64,000 nt of DNA from Isoptericola halotolerans (GTDB lineage: Bacteria > Actinomycetota > Actinomycetes > Actinomycetales > Cellulomonadaceae), in NCBI RefSeq assembly GCF_013149785.1, contig NZ_JABEZU010000001.1, positions 124,001 to 188,000 on the forward strand, read 5' to 3'. Both the position numbers and the translations under genes were made by a program. Shown in pieces: positions 33,999 to 43,323 of the stretch. Each line of letters starts with the position of its first letter. Position 1 is the first letter of the stretch. The notes below the pieces were generated by a model. The model ran no database searches, was not told where the DNA came from, and saw only the letters and a program-made list of their open reading frames with translations.

Positions 33999-36086
33999 AT
34001 GACCGACGTCTCCCGCCTGCTCGCAGGTCCCGAGTCGACCCGTCCTGCCCGCCTCGGGTACGGCGCCGACTACAACCCGGACCAGTGGCCCCGTGAGGTG
34101 TGGGCCGACGACGCCCGGCTCATGCAGGCCGCCGGCGTCAACGTCGTCTCCGTCGCGATCTTCTCCTGGGCCCGGCTCCAGCCCGCACCCGACCGGTGGG
34201 ACTTCGACTGGCTCGACGAGGTCATGGACCTCATGCACGCCCACGGCATCTCCGTGGACCTCGCCACCGCCACCGCGTCCCCGCCGCCGTGGTTGACCAC
34301 CCTGCACCCCGAGATCCTGCCCGTCACGCGCACCGGGGAGACGCTGTGGCCCGGCGGACGTCAGCAGTGGCGCCCCACCTCACCGGTGTTCCGCCGCTAC
34401 GCCCTCGCTCTCGTCGAGGCCATGGCCGAGCGCTACGCGCAGCACCCGGCGCTCGCTGCCTGGCACGTCAGCAACGAGCTCGGCTGCCACAACGTCGAGG
34501 ACTACTCCGACGACGCCGCCCGCGCGTTCCGCACCTGGCTCACCGCGCGGTACGGCACGCTCGACCGGCTCAACGAGGCCTGGGGCACCGCCTTCTGGTC
34601 GCAGCGGTACACCGACTGGGACCAGATCCTGCCGCCGCGGCTGGCGGCCTCGTACCCCAACCCCACCCAACAGCTCGACTTCAAGCGGTTCTCCTCCGAC
34701 GCCCTGGTCGACCACCTGCGCGCCGAGCGCGACGTGCTGCGCCGGATCACGCCGGACGTCCCCGTCACCACGAACTTCATGGTGATGGGTGAGACGAAGG
34801 GCATGGACTACGCCTCCTGGGCGCCCGAGATCGACTTCGTCTCCAACGACCACTACCTGCAGCCCGGCCCGCAGGGCCGCGAGGAGATGTCCTTCTCCGC
34901 GAACCTCACCAGCGGCGTGGCGGGCGGGCGCCCCTGGTTCCTCATGGAGCACTCCACCAGCGCCGTCAACTGGCAGCCGGTCAACGTCCCCAAGCGGCCG
35001 GGCGAGCTCGCCCGCGACTCCCTGACGCACGTCGCCCACGGCGCCGACGCCGTCTGCTTCTTCCAGTGGCGCCAGTCCGCTGCCGGTGCCGAGAAGTACC
35101 ACTCGGCGATGGTCCCGCACGCCGGGGAGGACTCCGCGCTGTTCCGCGACGTCGTCGCCCTCGGCCGGACGCTCGCCGACCTCGCCCCCGTCGTCGGGGC
35201 GGAGCGTGCACCCGCCCGCGCCGCGATCCTCTTCGACTGGGACTCCTGGTGGACGTCCGAGCTGGACTCGCACCCCACCGAACAGCTCCGCTATCGCGCC
35301 GAGGCGCTGGACTGGTACCAGGCGTTCCTGGACGCCGGCGTGCGCGCCGATGTCGTGCCCGTGGCCGGCCTGGACGACGGCCGCACGGACCTCGCCGACT
35401 ACGACGTCGTCGTCGCGCCGGTGCTGCACGTCGTCCCGGCGGCGCTCGCGGACCGGCTGACCCGTTGGGTGGAGGCCGGCGGCCACCTCGTCACCACGTA
35501 CTTCTCCGGCATCGTCGACGCCGACGACCACGTGTGGCTCGGCGGCTACCCCGGGGCGCTGCGCGACCTGCTGGGCCTGCGCATCGAGGAGCTCAACCCC
35601 CTGCGCGACGGCGAGAGCGTACGCCTCGACGACGGGTCCACCGGCACGCTGTGGACCGACCGCATCGACGTGCTCCCGGGCACGCAGGTGCTGGCGCGCT
35701 ACCTCGACGGTCAGCAGGCGGGACGGGCCGCCGTGACCCGCCGGGCCGTCGGGCAGGGATCGGCCGCCTACGTCTCGACCCGGCTCGGGGCCGCGGGCCT
35801 GCGCCCGCTGCTCGAGAAGCTCCTCGGTGCCGCCGGCGTGCGCAGCGAGCTGCCCGCACCGTTGCGGGGCCGCGTCGAGCTCACCGTGCGCCGCGCCGCC
35901 CACGAGGAGTTCTGGTTCCTCGTGAACCGCACCGACGAGACCCTCGGGCTCTCCGGCCTCGACGGGAAGGTGCTCGTGGCCACGACGCCCGACGACGGTG
36001 CGCACCCGACGCCCGCCGACCGGCCGGGCTCCTTCGACGAGTTCGCCCCCCGCGGTGTCGTCGTCCTGCGACGCCCCCGCCCCTGA
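33999..36086 (+). CDS. GH42 beta-galactosidase
   Basis: A 695-residue GH42 enzyme. The catalytic acid/base is probably Glu160 in HVSNELGCH and the nucleophile Glu317 in FLMEHSTS. The TIM barrel (about residues 15-400) is followed by the trimerisation domain and a small C-terminal beta domain, at the usual family length. There is no signal peptide, so it splits imported galactosides in the cytosol. AGGAG precedes the ATG. It completes the LacI-controlled uptake operon. Confidence 0.95.
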   Translation: MTDVSRLLAGPESTRPARLGYGADYNPDQWPREVWADDARLMQAAGVNVVSVAIFSWARLQPAPDRWDFDWLDEVMDLMHAHGISVDLATATASPPPWLTTLHPEILPVTRTGETLWPGGRQQWRPTSPVFRRYALALVEAMAERYAQHPALAAWHVSNELGCHNVEDYSDDAARAFRTWLTARYGTLDRLNEAWGTAFWSQRYTDWDQILPPRLAASYPNPTQQLDFKRFSSDALVDHLRAERDVLRRITPDVPVTTNFMVMGETKGMDYASWAPEIDFVSNDHYLQPGPQGREEMSFSANLTSGVAGGRPWFLMEHSTSAVNWQPVNVPKRPGELARDSLTHVAHGADAVCFFQWRQSAAGAEKYHSAMVPHAGEDSALFRDVVALGRTLADLAPVVGAERAPARAAILFDWDSWWTSELDSHPTEQLRYRAEALDWYQAFLDAGVRADVVPVAGLDDGRTDLADYDVVVAPVLHVVPAALADRLTRWVEAGGHLVTTYFSGIVDADDHVWLGGYPGALRDLLGLRIEELNPLRDGESVRLDDGSTGTLWTDRIDVLPGTQVLARYLDGQQAGRAAVTRRAVGQGSAAYVSTRLGAAGLRPLLEKLLGAAGVRSELPAPLRGRVELTVRRAAHEEFWFLVNRTDETLGLSGLDGKVLVATTPDDGAHPTPADRPGSFDEFAPRGVVVLRRPRP

Positions 36087-36097
36087 CCACCCTCGTC

Positions 36098-36157
36098 GCC
36101 GAACAGGAAGCTGGTCCCGTTTTCACCTCGGAAAGCGGGACCAACTTCCTGTTCGGC
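36098..36157 (+). terminator. Long hairpin between GH42 and lhgO
   Basis: The outer 13-bp stem GCCGAACAGGAAG (36098-36110) pairs with 36145-36157. One mismatch follows, then 8 bp TGGTCCCG/CGGGACCA, then a TTTTC/GAAAG stem with a 6-base loop. It is probably the operon terminator. It shares the ends GCCGAACA/TGTTCGGC with the hairpin after RNase J. Confidence 0.85.
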
Positions 36158-36174
36158 GTCGGTACGCTCGCCGT

Positions 36175-37410
36175 GTGAGCTCCACCGGGGCGGCCGAGAC
36201 CGTCGGGATCGTCGGCGGCGGCATCGTGGGCCTGGCCGTGGCCCGCGAGGTGCTGCGCCGCCGTCCCGGCACGCGGGTGCTCGTCCTGGAGGCCGAGGAC
36301 CGCCTGGGCGCGCACCAGACGGGCCACAACTCCGGCGTCGTGCACGCCGGGATCTACTACCGGCCCGGCAGCCTCAAGGCGCGGCTGTGCACCCGCGGCC
36401 GGCACCTGCTGCGGGACTACTGCGCCGAGCACGACCTGCCGTACGAGGAGGTCGGCAAGCTGGTCGTCGCCGTGTCCCCGTCCGAGCAGGGCCGGTTCGA
36501 CGCCCTGGAGCGGACCGCACGCGAGAACGGGGTGCCCGGGCTCCGGCGGCTGGGCGCCGGCGAGATCCGCGACGTCGAGCCGCACGCCGTCGGGCTCGCC
36601 GCCCTGCACTCCCCGCGGACGGCCGTCACCGACTTCGTCGCCGTGTGCGCCCGGCTCGGCCGCGACGTCGAGGCGGGCGGCGGCCGGGTGCTGCTCGGTG
36701 CGCGGGTGACCGGCGTCGAGCGTTCCGGCGGCCGGGTGGTCGTCAGCTGCGGAGACGCCCGGCACCCGGGGGACCGGCACCCGGGGGACCGACACGCCGT
36801 GGACCGCCTCGTGGTGTGCGGCGGTCTGCAGTCCGACCGGCTCGCGGCGCTCGTCGGCGGGGACCCCGGCCCGGCGATCGTCCCGTTCCGCGGCGAGTAC
36901 CTGACGGTCCGCCCGGCGAAGCAGGACCTGGTGCGCGGCATGGTCTACCCCGTGCCCGACCCGCGGTACCCGTTCCTGGGCGTGCACTTCACGCGCACCG
37001 TGGCCGGCGGTCTCGAGGTGGGCCCGAACGCCGTCCTCGCCCTGGACCGGAGTAGCTACCGTCGCCTCGCGATGAGCCCGCGGGACACCGCGGCGGTGCT
37101 CGGCTGGCCGGGGTTCTGGCGGATGGCCGCCCGGCACTGGCGCACGGGGCTGCGCGAGGTCTACGGCTCGGCCGTGACGGCGGCGTACCTGGCCACCGCG
37201 CGACGCTACGTCCCCGCGATCGGCAGCGCCGACGTCGTACGCGGGCGTACGGGGCTGCGTGCACAGGCCGTCGCGCGCGACGGTTCTCTCGTGGACGACT
37301 TCGTCGTCGAGACGTCCGACGGCGTCACCTGCGTGCGCAACGCGCCCTCGCCCGCCGCGACGTCGAGCCTCGCGATCGCCGAGCACGTCGTCGACACCGT
37401 CTACGGGTGA
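36175..37410 (+). CDS. lhgO: L-2-hydroxyglutarate oxidase
   Basis: A 411-residue FAD enzyme of the DAO superfamily: dinucleotide motif GIVGGGIVGLAVA, the LhgO-type HQTGHNSGVVHAGIYYRPGSLKARLC, PFRGEYLTV and a C-terminal FAD segment. LhgO oxidises L-2-hydroxyglutarate to 2-oxoglutarate at the membrane, removing a toxic by-product. GTG 36175 lies 6 bases after TACGCT (36163-36168), a leaderless arrangement. A 15-bp tandem repeat is present inside the gene. Confidence 0.92.
   Translation: MSSTGAAETVGIVGGGIVGLAVAREVLRRRPGTRVLVLEAEDRLGAHQTGHNSGVVHAGIYYRPGSLKARLCTRGRHLLRDYCAEHDLPYEEVGKLVVAVSPSEQGRFDALERTARENGVPGLRRLGAGEIRDVEPHAVGLAALHSPRTAVTDFVAVCARLGRDVEAGGGRVLLGARVTGVERSGGRVVVSCGDARHPGDRHPGDRHAVDRLVVCGGLQSDRLAALVGGDPGPAIVPFRGEYLTVRPAKQDLVRGMVYPVPDPRYPFLGVHFTRTVAGGLEVGPNAVLALDRSSYRRLAMSPRDTAAVLGWPGFWRMAARHWRTGLREVYGSAVTAAYLATARRYVPAIGSADVVRGRTGLRAQAVARDGSLVDDFVVETSDGVTCVRNAPSPAATSSLAIAEHVVDTVYG
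36761..36805 (+). repeat. 15-bp tandem repeat within lhgO
   Basis: GGCACCCGGGGGACC occurs twice in a row (36761-36775, 36776-36790), followed by a degenerate third copy (36791-36805). It adds RHPGD units to a surface loop of LhgO and keeps the frame, so it looks like recent slippage. Confidence 0.8.
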
Positions 37411-37464
37411 GGGCACGCGGCTGTCGAGGTGCACCGGTCGTCACGGGTCGGCAAGGTGGGCCCT

Positions 37465-38430
37465 ATGAGTCCTGCCCGGCGTCGCCTCCTGATCGCGGCG
37501 CTCGTCGCGCTCGCTCCCCTCGTGCTCCTCGGCGCCCTCGCCCCGGAGCTCGCGATGCCGTACTACCTCGGCATGCTGCCCGCCACGATCGCGGCCGTCG
37601 CCTCGTGGCGGCGCGCCTGGGTGGTGGCGCTGCTCACCGGGTCTCTCGCGCTGGTGGCGCCGCTCGCCGGGGCGCAGGCCTGGTCGGCGACGCTGCTGAT
37701 GTCGGCCGTGGCGTGCGGGCTCGGCCTCGCGGCGCACCGGGGGTGGTCGTCCGGCGGGGCGCCGGCCGCCGCCACCCTGGCCGCGCTCACGATCGCGCCT
37801 CCTGCTCTGACGGCTGCCGACCCGCGCACCCTGGCCGGGTCGTGGCCGGTCGCCGCGGTCGTCCTGCTCGGCGGTCTGTGTGCGGCCGCCACGGCGACGC
37901 TCTTCACCCGGGACGTGCGGCGGCGCCCGCACGAGCCGCTCGTCGGGACGGAGTCGACCTTCTACACCACGGCGCTCGTGGTCTTCACGGCTGTCGGGAC
38001 CTGGTGGGCGGCGGTCTACTTCCCGGACACCCACTCCTGGTGGCTGCTGCTGACCTTCTACATGGTGATGGTGCCGCGGACCGGTGACATCACCGCGCGG
38101 GCGCTCGAGCGGGCGGGGGGCACGGTGCTCGGTGGGCTGGTGATCGTGCTCCTGGTCGCGCTGGACGTGCCCCACGCCGTCCTGACCGCGGTCCTCGTCG
38201 CCGGGGCCGTGGGCTGCGCGGTGACGTATCTCGCTGCGCCCTACTGGGTGTACGCGGCCTTCCTGACGCTGACCGTGATCGGGCTCTCGGCGGGGGACGC
38301 TCCCGTGGCGGGGGCCCTGGAGCGGGTCGCGCTCACGCTGCTCGGGGCCGGGGCGGCCGCGGGGATCCTGCTGCTCGCCCGTGCCGTCGCCTCGCGCGGC
38401 GCGCGCTCCCACGACTGTGCCGACGCCTGA
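37465..38430 (+). CDS. FUSC family membrane protein
   Basis: A 321-residue membrane protein with about eight to ten helices. The C-terminal half carries the fusaric-acid-resistance-like pattern (WWLLLTFYMVMVP...ALERAGGTVLGGLVIVL). Relatives are efflux-linked or of unknown function. AAGGTGGG precedes ATG 37465 by 4 bases. It ends 32 bases before a LacI-family gene. Confidence 0.8.
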   Translation: MSPARRRLLIAALVALAPLVLLGALAPELAMPYYLGMLPATIAAVASWRRAWVVALLTGSLALVAPLAGAQAWSATLLMSAVACGLGLAAHRGWSSGGAPAAATLAALTIAPPALTAADPRTLAGSWPVAAVVLLGGLCAAATATLFTRDVRRRPHEPLVGTESTFYTTALVVFTAVGTWWAAVYFPDTHSWWLLLTFYMVMVPRTGDITARALERAGGTVLGGLVIVLLVALDVPHAVLTAVLVAGAVGCAVTYLAAPYWVYAAFLTLTVIGLSAGDAPVAGALERVALTLLGAGAAAGILLLARAVASRGARSHDCADA

Positions 38431-38462
38431 GCGGCGCTGCTAGCCTCCCGGTGTGATGAACC

Positions 38463-39470
38463 ATGCGTGAGTCGTCGGTGACGATCCATGACGTCGCGCG
38501 CCACGCAGGGGTGTCGGCCGCGACGGTGTCGAACTTCTTCAACTGGCCGGACAAGCTGTCCGAGCGCATGAGGTCCCGGGTCGAGACCTCGGTGACGGAG
38601 CTGGGCTTCGTGCCGAACATGCCGGCCCGGCAGCTGCGCCGTCAGCGCAGCGGGATCGTGGGCCTGAGCGTGGTCAACGCCTCGAACCCGTTCTTCGCCG
38701 GTATCGCGACGGCGGTGGAGCAGGTCGCCGAGGACGCCGGGCTGTCGGTGGTGGTGGGCTCCTCGCACGAGTCGGCCGACCGGCAGGAGAAGTTCCTGAC
38801 GCTGTTCGAGCAGCTCCGGTTCGACGGCGTCGTGGTGGCACCGTCGGACGACGAGCTGGAACCGCTGCGCCAGCGCCGCGACCGCGGCACGCCGGTGGTG
38901 CTCGTGGACCACGAGGACCCGGACGGTCGCCTGTCCTCGGTGTCCCTGGACCACCGGGAGGGGGGCCGGATCGCCGCGGAGCACCTCGTCACCGCCGGGC
39001 GGACCCGGCTGCTCTTCGCGGGCGGCCCCGAGGGGGTGCGTCAGGTGGCCCGACGCCTGGAGGGTTGCCGGGAGGTCGTCTCCGGCATCGCCGGCACGCG
39101 CCTCGAGGTCGCCCGGTCGGCGGACCTGGACCTCACCGACGGCGAGGAGATGGGCCGGTGGATCGCGGGCCTCGACCAGGACGAGCGCCCGGACGCCGTG
39201 TTCGCGGGCAACGACCTCCATGCCATCGGGCTCGTGAACGCGCTGGTCGCGCAGGGCGTGCAGGTTCCCGACGAGGTCGCCGTGGTGGGCTACGACGACA
39301 TCCCGTTCGCGGCGCGGGCCGCCGTCCCGCTGACGACGGTGCGCCAGCCGATCGCCGAGATGGGCCGGGCGGCTGCCCGGCTCCTCCTCGACGAGATCTC
39401 CGAGCCCGGTCGCGAGCCGCGCGACGTCGTGTTCCCGCCGGAGCTCGTGGTGCGGGCCTCGGCGCCCTGA
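38463..39470 (+). CDS. LacI family transcriptional regulator
   Basis: A 335-residue repressor with the helix-turn-helix TIHDVARHAGVSAATVSNFFN and a sugar-binding-like effector domain ending VGYDDIPFAARA. A TAGCCT box lies 16 bases before the ATG. No clear palindrome lies beside it and no sugar genes follow, so its targets are probably elsewhere; the arabinan genes with LacI operators are one possibility. Confidence 0.92.
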   Translation: MRESSVTIHDVARHAGVSAATVSNFFNWPDKLSERMRSRVETSVTELGFVPNMPARQLRRQRSGIVGLSVVNASNPFFAGIATAVEQVAEDAGLSVVVGSSHESADRQEKFLTLFEQLRFDGVVVAPSDDELEPLRQRRDRGTPVVLVDHEDPDGRLSSVSLDHREGGRIAAEHLVTAGRTRLLFAGGPEGVRQVARRLEGCREVVSGIAGTRLEVARSADLDLTDGEEMGRWIAGLDQDERPDAVFAGNDLHAIGLVNALVAQGVQVPDEVAVVGYDDIPFAARAAVPLTTVRQPIAEMGRAAARLLLDEISEPGREPRDVVFPPELVVRASAP

Positions 39471-39491
39471 CGGCTGCGGCGGGCCGACGCC

Positions 39492-40049
39492 CTATCTCGG
39501 TGCGTGCCGGAGGTGGCGTCCCAGGTCTCGACGGGCGCGGTGCAGACGCGACTTGACGGTCCCGACCGGCACCCGCAGGCGGAGCGCGACCTCGGCCGCG
39601 GGCAGGTCGTCGACCAACGCCAGGTGTGCGACCTGCCGCTCGACCGGGCCCAGCGTGGCCAGCGCCGCGGCGATCGCGAGCCGGTCGGCGACGGCGGGGG
39701 CGTGGTCGGGGTCGACGGTCGCACCGGGGCCGGCGGCCGTCGTGACACGGTGCAGCAGGCGGTCCTGACGCAGGCAGCGTCGTCGTTCGTTGGCGCACAG
39801 GCGGGTCGCGACGGAGCGGAGCCACGGCCAGGCGGTGGTCTCGACGCGTGCGGTGCGTCGCCGTCGCCAGACGGTGTGGAAGACGTCGCCGGCGACGGCG
39901 GACGGGTCGGCGCGGGCGACGCCGCGCAGCTGCCCGGTCACGCAGTGCAGGACACGGTGGTGGTAGCGGGTGAAGAGCGCGGCGAAGGCCTGCTCGTCGT
40001 CGGTGCGGACCCGCGCCCACAGCTCGGGGTCCGTCGTCCGTGAGCCCAT
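39492..40049 (-). CDS. ECF-like sigma-70 factor
   Basis: A 185-residue sigma factor with region 2 (AFAALFTRYHHRVLHCV...VAGDVFHTVWRRR) and region 4 (LGPVERQVAHLALVDDLPAAEVALRLRVPVGTVKSRLHRARRDL). No anti-sigma factor gene adjoins. AGGAGG precedes ATG 40049. A TetR-type palindrome (40131-40152) lies 82 bases upstream, so the receptor-like TetR protein encoded just upstream may control it, placing it as the output of the AfsA/TetR module. Confidence 0.9.
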   Translation of the reverse strand: MGSRTTDPELWARVRTDDEQAFAALFTRYHHRVLHCVTGQLRGVARADPSAVAGDVFHTVWRRRRTARVETTAWPWLRSVATRLCANERRRCLRQDRLLHRVTTAAGPGATVDPDHAPAVADRLAIAAALATLGPVERQVAHLALVDDLPAAEVALRLRVPVGTVKSRLHRARRDLGRHLRHAPR

Positions 40050-40130
40050 GGTGGACCTCCTGCCGGCGACTCGCTCGCGATCGTCTGCAGCCCCAGCCTG
40101 CCGGGTGCGGGCGACGTTGGCAAGAGTTTC

Positions 40131-40152
40131 ACTGACCTACTGGTAGGTCAGT
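40131..40152 (-). promoter_or_regulatory. TetR-type operator upstream of the sigma factor gene
   Basis: Perfect 10-bp arms ACTGACCTAC / GTAGGTCAGT surround a central TG. It abuts the stop codon of the receptor-like TetR gene and precedes the sigma factor gene. A CTGACC element within it could serve as a -35 box, so bound repressor would occlude the promoter. Confidence 0.82.
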
Positions 40153-40749
40153 TTACGCCGGCGGCGGGCGAAGGTCGTCGAGGAGGAGCGTCCAGTGCTG
40201 GTCGACACGTTCGACCGGGTCCGGCGGACCGGGGGCCCGCCGTGCCAGCTCCTGGGTCCCCAGGAAGGCGGCGGCCAGGTGCCAGGCGAGCTCGTCGACG
40301 TCCGTCCCGGCGCGCAGCTCGCCCGCGCCGACCGCGCGGTCGAGGCAGCGTCGGACGACGTCGATCCAGCCGGCGAACGGGTCCGGCAGGCCGTCGGTGG
40401 GGCCGTCGCCGGTGAGCCGTGCGGCGGCGCGCAGGGTGACGTCGTCGCGAAAGCGCCGGGCAGCCTCGGCAGAGAGGCGGCGCAGCGCATCCAGACCGGT
40501 GACGCCCTCGCCGTCCATCTCGCGCAGGACAGGTTCCCAGACGACCGAACCGGCGCGCACGACCTCGGCGGCGAGCTCGGCCTTCGACGGGAAATGGAAG
40601 TAGACGGAGCCTTTGGTGAGTCCGAGGCGATCGGCGATCTGCGCGACAGAGGTCGCGGAATATCCTCGTGCGTCGAACTCCTCGGCGGCTGTCCTCAGGA
40701 TCGCCGCCCGGGTCGCCGCCTTCTGTTGTTGTCGCGAAGTTTCGGCCAC
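40153..40749 (-). CDS. Gamma-butyrolactone-receptor-like TetR regulator (ScbR/ArpA type)
   Basis: A 198-residue regulator. The helix-turn-helix (about residues 13-60, with SVAQIADRLGLTKGSVYFHFPSK) closely follows the ArpA/ScbR pattern. The ligand domain keeps family landmarks: RAAARL, PFAGW with Trp128 (Trp127 lines the pocket in CprB), GEL, and a FLGTQ motif. Such proteins leave DNA when they bind a gamma-butyrolactone-type signal. GTG 40749 has AAAGGA upstream. It lies between an AfsA-like gene and a sigma factor gene. The subfamily call rests on pattern recognition only. Confidence 0.78.
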   Translation of the reverse strand: MAETSRQQQKAATRAAILRTAAEEFDARGYSATSVAQIADRLGLTKGSVYFHFPSKAELAAEVVRAGSVVWEPVLREMDGEGVTGLDALRRLSAEAARRFRDDVTLRAAARLTGDGPTDGLPDPFAGWIDVVRRCLDRAVGAGELRAGTDVDELAWHLAAAFLGTQELARRAPGPPDPVERVDQHWTLLLDDLRPPPA

Positions 40750-40920
40750 CGATGATTCCTTTGCTGCCGGCCGGTGCCGGAACGCCCGACATCGCGGCGT
40801 TCCTCACTGGACGGTAGCGCGATACCCGAGGAGCGCTCTCCTGGGCACGCGGGCCGCGCCGGATCGTTCCGCAAAGGGTGGCAGGAATGACGAGCGCGAA
40901 TGAGGCGCCTGGGAAACTTC

Positions 40921-40946
40921 ATTGACTGTACAGAAGGTCAGTCAAT
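40921..40946 (-). promoter_or_regulatory. Second, imperfect TetR-type operator
   Basis: ATTGACTG (40921-40928) and CAGTCAAT (40939-40946) form an inverted repeat that contains AAGGTCAGT, like the right arm of the 40131 palindrome. It overlaps the AfsA-like stop codon and lies about 170 bases upstream of the receptor-like TetR gene, a plausible self-control site. Confidence 0.5.
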
Positions 40947-41751
40947 TCTCGAGATGCACTTCGCCCTGAGCGACGACCAGCCTGTTCTGCAGCACGGAGA
41001 CCTCGACCGCTCGGTGCGTCGCGGTCGCGTAGACCTCCGGCCGTGGCGTGTACTCCACGAACCGGTCGATCGCCATCGACACGGCGATCACCGTGCGCCG
41101 CGCGCGCAGCAGCGTCGCGGCGTGCAGCGCCGCCGCGACGAGCGCGTGCCCCGAGAGCCGGTCGAGCGTCGGGTCGACCTGGCGGGGGTCGTCGCAGTCC
41201 CAGCCCATGCGGCCGAGCAGCCGGTCGCCGTGCTGCTGCAGGACGCTGAGCGGCTCGCTGTCGTGCCGGACCGGCGCCGGACGCGGCGCGCCACCGCGGA
41301 CCAGCCGGTACGTGGCGGGGTCGATGCACTGCACGGTCCCGCTGCCGTGCGCGATCTCCCGCGAGCCCGCGCGGACCGTCACGGACGCCTCGAAGGCCGC
41401 GACCGACCCACGGCGCTCGCGACGGGCGTGCACCTGGACGAACGCCGTCGCGCCGAGAGTCCCCGACTCGGGGAGGAGCGGAGCGCGTCCCGTCCACCGG
41501 AACGCCACGCGGCGCATGCTCAGGTGGTGGTCCGCGCCGACGCCCAGGCACTGCCTCGCCACCACCACCCCCACCCGGCGCACGACCTCCAGGCCGACCA
41601 GGACGGGTACCGGGGCTGCCGTCGTCAGCCCCGGCTGGGAGGAGATCCGCACGGCGAGGTGCCAGGCGTCCGTCCCTGCCGCTGCCGCGTCCCCCACGTG
41701 GACGCCGTCCGAACCGCTCCCTGCACCGTCCGACATGCTCAAGATCCCCAT
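40942..41751 (-). CDS. AfsA-like (gamma-butyrolactone synthase family) protein
   Basis: A 269-residue protein with two AfsA-type hot-dog halves. The first half has VLVGLEVVRRVGVVVAR (AfsA: AExxRQAGxLxAH) and CIDPATYRLVRG. The second has D-x4-H-x7-H-A-A (residues 197-212), aligning with the DHPxDHVPGMxLLEAAR segment. AfsA/ScbA proteins condense a beta-ketoacyl chain with dihydroxyacetone phosphate to make A-factor-type signals. The Glu and Arg proposed as catalytic in the second half appear replaced (His210, Thr213), and the usual N-terminal motif is short. Start 41751 is uncertain; 41736 is an alternative. The adjacent receptor-like regulator supports the family call. Confidence 0.68.
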   Translation of the reverse strand: MGILSMSDGAGSGSDGVHVGDAAAAGTDAWHLAVRISSQPGLTTAAPVPVLVGLEVVRRVGVVVARQCLGVGADHHLSMRRVAFRWTGRAPLLPESGTLGATAFVQVHARRERRGSVAAFEASVTVRAGSREIAHGSGTVQCIDPATYRLVRGGAPRPAPVRHDSEPLSVLQQHGDRLLGRMGWDCDDPRQVDPTLDRLSGHALVAAALHAATLLRARRTVIAVSMAIDRFVEYTPRPEVYATATHRAVEVSVLQNRLVVAQGEVHLEN

Positions 41752-41803
41752 GCCCTGGGATGTCCGGCCGGGCCGGATCGGTTCGCGCCGGGGGCGGGTC
41801 CCG

Positions 41804-42364
41804 TCACCCGCCGGCTGCGTCGAGGAGGGTCTCGGCGGCCGCGCGCGCGTGCCGGGCCGTGCTGGTGTCACCCGAGATGGCGGCCGTGGTCTGGGCGCCC
41901 TCGGCCAGGATCGCGATCTGCGGAGCGAGCCGTGCGGGGGCGCCGGCCTCGGCCACGAGCCGGGCCACGTGGTCGCGGAAGGCTTGCTTCTGCTCGCGGA
42001 CGACGTCCGCTGCCGGGGCGGACGCGGGACCGACCTCGCCGAAGGTGTTGATGAAGGCGCAGCCCCGGAACGTGGGTTCGTGGAACCAGTCGTCGAGGAA
42101 GTCGAAGATCGCGAGGATCTGCTCCCGGGGCGTGGTCGCCCGGTCGCCGGCGGCGGCGAGGCCGGCGTCCCAGGTCTCTCGTCTCTGCTGGAGCACCGTC
42201 ACGAGCAGGTCTTCCTTGGACCCGAACATCGCGTAGATGCGCTTGAGCGGGACTCCCGCCGCCTCGCGCACGGCGTCCATGCCCACGGCCTGGACCCCCC
42301 GGGCGTAGAAGAGCTCGTCGGCGGCCTCGACCACCCGTTCGCGCGGCGTTCGCTCGTCAGTCAT
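41804..42364 (-). CDS. TetR family regulator
   Basis: A 186-residue regulator with the helix-turn-helix VVEAADELFYARGVQAVGMDAVREAAGVPLKRIYAMFGSKEDLL and a C-terminal TetR_C-like domain with WFHEPTFRGCAFIN. GGAGGG precedes ATG 42364. Twin palindromes in the divergent region with the hydrolase gene are its likely operators, controlling both genes. It lies 53 bases upstream of the AfsA-like start and could be co-transcribed with it. Confidence 0.92.
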   Translation of the reverse strand: MTDERTPRERVVEAADELFYARGVQAVGMDAVREAAGVPLKRIYAMFGSKEDLLVTVLQQRRETWDAGLAAAGDRATTPREQILAIFDFLDDWFHEPTFRGCAFINTFGEVGPASAPAADVVREQKQAFRDHVARLVAEAGAPARLAPQIAILAEGAQTTAAISGDTSTARHARAAAETLLDAAGG

Positions 42365-42403
42365 GCCTGTCCCTCCTGCACTTCAGTCCGCGCCACTTGC
42401 GCG

Positions 42404-42419
42404 GAGAACGATCGTTCTC
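42404..42419 (+). promoter_or_regulatory. TetR operator copy 1
   Basis: GAGAACGATCGTTCTC is a perfect 16-bp palindrome, repeated exactly 34 bp downstream. Both lie between the divergent TetR and hydrolase genes, with a TACTAT box between them. Confidence 0.9.
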
Positions 42420-42427
42420 TACTATAG

Positions 42428-43318
<891 letters not shown>

Positions 43319-43323
43319 GCCGG

